A stretch of DNA of 23,439 nt from Brooklawnia sp050943675 (lineage in GTDB: Bacteria > Actinomycetota > Actinomycetes > Propionibacteriales > Propionibacteriaceae), in assembly GCA_050943675.1 (NCBI GenBank), contig JBMNPP010000016.1, positions 1 to 23,439 of the forward strand, written 5' to 3'. The position numbers were made by a program, and so were the translations under genes. This document shows positions 22,333 to 23,439 of the stretch, in pieces; position 1 is the first letter of the stretch, and each line of letters opens with the position of its first letter. The notes under the pieces are model-generated. The model worked only from the letters and a program-made list of their open reading frames with translations. It made no database searches and was not told the DNA's origin.

Positions 22333-23439
22333 CTAGGGCATCTGGCCGGTGACTTGGGCCAACGTCCGGCGAGTTCCCGAATTATCCCTGTTCCGCCGGC
22401 TCGCCGGCAACAGGGTTGTCACTAGGGCAATCACCACACCGCCACCCAGCAAACCGAAGGCTATCCTGGCGTCTATGAGCCCCAGCAGAATCACCCCGTA
22501 GGCGATGACGGCCGTCCACAGGTACATCACCAGCACGGCCTTCACCATCGAGTGGCCGCGCTGCAGCAGCCGGTGGTGCATGTGCTGCTTGTCGGCCATG
22601 AACCACCAGCGACCCTGCCAGGTGCGCCGCACATAGGCGGCCACCATGTCGATGATGGGCAGCGCCATGATCGCGAATGGCAGCACCAGCGGCAACCAGC
22701 TGGGCAGCAGGCCGGTGCCGTCGGCATTCAGCGATTGCGAATCGATTTGCCCGGTGAACGACAGTGATGAGCAGGCCAGCAACAGCCCGAGCAGCATCGA
22801 CCCGGTATCACCCATGAAGATCCGGGCGCGATGGAAGTTGTGCGGCAGGAAACCCAGGCAAACCCCGGTGGTGGTGACGCTGATCAGGCTGGCGGTGGTG
22901 GCAACCACGAAGTTCTGTTCGCGCGCCAGCACATAGGTATAGGTGAACATCGCAGAAGCGCCGATGCCGACCACACCGGCCGCCAGCCCATCCAGACCGT
23001 CCATCATGTTGATCGCGTTCACGCAGAAGAAGATGAACAGGACCGTGACGATGATCGAGCTGATCTGGTCAAGAGCGATCACCTGGTTGGGCAGCGAGAT
23101 CCAGTACATGCGTACGCCGTTGAGCACCACGATGCCGGCAGCCAGTACCTGGCCGGCAGCCTTCGCGATCGGTGGCAGATCGATGACGTCGTCGACCAGC
23201 CCAACCAGGCAGATGACCACGGCGGCGCCCAGCACGCCGAGCGAATCACGTGTGACCACGTCGTGGCGTCCCAGGAAGGGCATCATCGAACCAAGCAGGA
23301 AGGCCATCGCAACCCCAGCGAGCATCGCCACTCCCCCCAGGTATGGGGTTGGGTGGGTGTGCACATCGCGTTCTCGGATCTCGGCCTGGATACCCAGCCT
23401 GATGGCGACGACCCGGCACAACCCCGCCACCAGATAGGT
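22333..23439 (-). CDS. WecA/TagO-type polyprenyl-phosphate glycosyl-1-phosphate transferase (5' partial)
   Basis: This membrane enzyme loads a sugar-1-phosphate (typically GlcNAc-1-P or a related sugar) onto undecaprenyl or decaprenyl phosphate, starting a cell-envelope glycan. About 368 residues are present and the N-terminal end is cut by the window edge: the frame continues as T-Y-L-V-A-G-L to base 23439, so the GTG at 23430 is internal. Visible motifs are R-D-V-H-T-H-P-T-P-Y-L-G-G, L-V-D-D-V-I-D-L-P-P with the catalytic aspartates, N-A-I-N-M-M-D-G-L-D-G-L-A-A-G, F-M-G-D-T-G-S-M-L-L-G, and the H-M-H-H-R-L loop typical of the WecA/TagO branch. About ten membrane helices are expected. In actinobacteria this gene often stands just before the ATP synthase genes. 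Confidence 0.93.
   Translation of the reverse strand, partial: TYLVAGLCRVVAIRLGIQAEIRERDVHTHPTPYLGGVAMLAGVAMAFLLGSMMPFLGRHDVVTRDSLGVLGAAVVICLVGLVDDVIDLPPIAKAAGQVLAAGIVVLNGVRMYWISLPNQVIALDQISSIIVTVLFIFFCVNAINMMDGLDGLAAGVVGIGASAMFTYTYVLAREQNFVVATTASLISVTTTGVCLGFLPHNFHRARIFMGDTGSMLLGLLLACSSLSFTGQIDSQSLNADGTGLLPSWLPLVLPFAIMALPIIDMVAAYVRRTWQGRWWFMADKQHMHHRLLQRGHSMVKAVLVMYLWTAVIAYGVILLGLIDARIAFGLLGGGVVIALVTTLLPASRRNRDNSGTRRTLAQVTGQMP

Noticed and set aside
22325..22340. TAGACT (- strand) overlapping the wecA stop codon as an ATP synthase operon promoter
   Set aside because: It fits TANNNT but has no -35 at suitable spacing and is a single short match, so it was not listed as a feature.
1..23439. 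Defence island, prophage, insertion sequence or gene cluster for a novel system
   Set aside because: Every sizeable open frame resolves to core metabolic or housekeeping families; no transposase, integrase, direct-repeat array or composition break was seen.

Overview
The window is a high-GC actinobacterial core-genome segment, most likely from the propionic acid bacteria (Propionibacteriaceae). The evidence is gene content: a methylmalonyl-CoA epimerase with the ligand set of the Propionibacterium shermanii enzyme, a PduO-type cobalamin adenosyltransferase, the actinobacterial mismatch endonuclease NucS, a DUF2550 gene behind atpC, and the tail of a GlgE-type maltosyltransferase before glgB. 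From memory the epimerase is clearly different from the P. shermanii protein, so a related species or genus is more likely than P. freudenreichii. No mobile element, CRISPR array, rRNA, tRNA or phage gene was seen. No stretch over 300 bases lacks a gene; the largest gap is about 110 bases, between nucS and ptsH.

Left part (1-7578, mostly + strand). The last codons of glgE are followed by glgB and a gene joining part of a GNAT fold to a NUDIX domain. A cysteine-free thioredoxin/TPR protein (YbbN/CnoX-like) lies on the - strand, divergent from pgm. Then come the epimerase gene with a clear hairpin terminator, and a long DivIVA-like coiled-coil protein whose tail carries repeated T-x-V-I motifs. 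GlgE, GlgB and Pgm belong to one theme: glucose phosphate and alpha-glucan/glycogen metabolism.

Middle part (7627-14155). ptsI and ptsH form a translationally coupled pair for the general PTS enzymes, in the order ptsH-ptsI on the - strand. nucS (-) is divergent from a small Cys/His-rich gene and an alpha/beta hydrolase (+). A lipoprotein cyclophilin (-) is divergent from the adenosyltransferase gene (+), which converges on a two-domain lipoate-protein ligase (-). Three starts here have a TANNNT box 6-7 bases upstream and no Shine-Dalgarno sequence, which suggests leaderless transcripts.

Right part (14234-23439, all - strand). In transcription order this is a wecA-like glycosyl-1-phosphate transferase (running off the window), an AtpI-like four-helix protein, an AtpZ-like two-helix protein, atpB, atpE, atpF, atpH, atpA, atpG, atpD, atpC and a DUF2550 membrane protein. 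Junctions are overlaps or gaps of a few bases, apart from short spacers before atpA, atpE, atpI and DUF2550. This is a complete F1Fo ATP synthase operon.

I did not find a new biological system. The points most worth a second look are an alanine-rich c-subunit motif, the possible FHA/kinase motifs in the DivIVA-like tail, the GNAT-NUDIX fusion, and the small metal-binding-type protein divergent from nucS.
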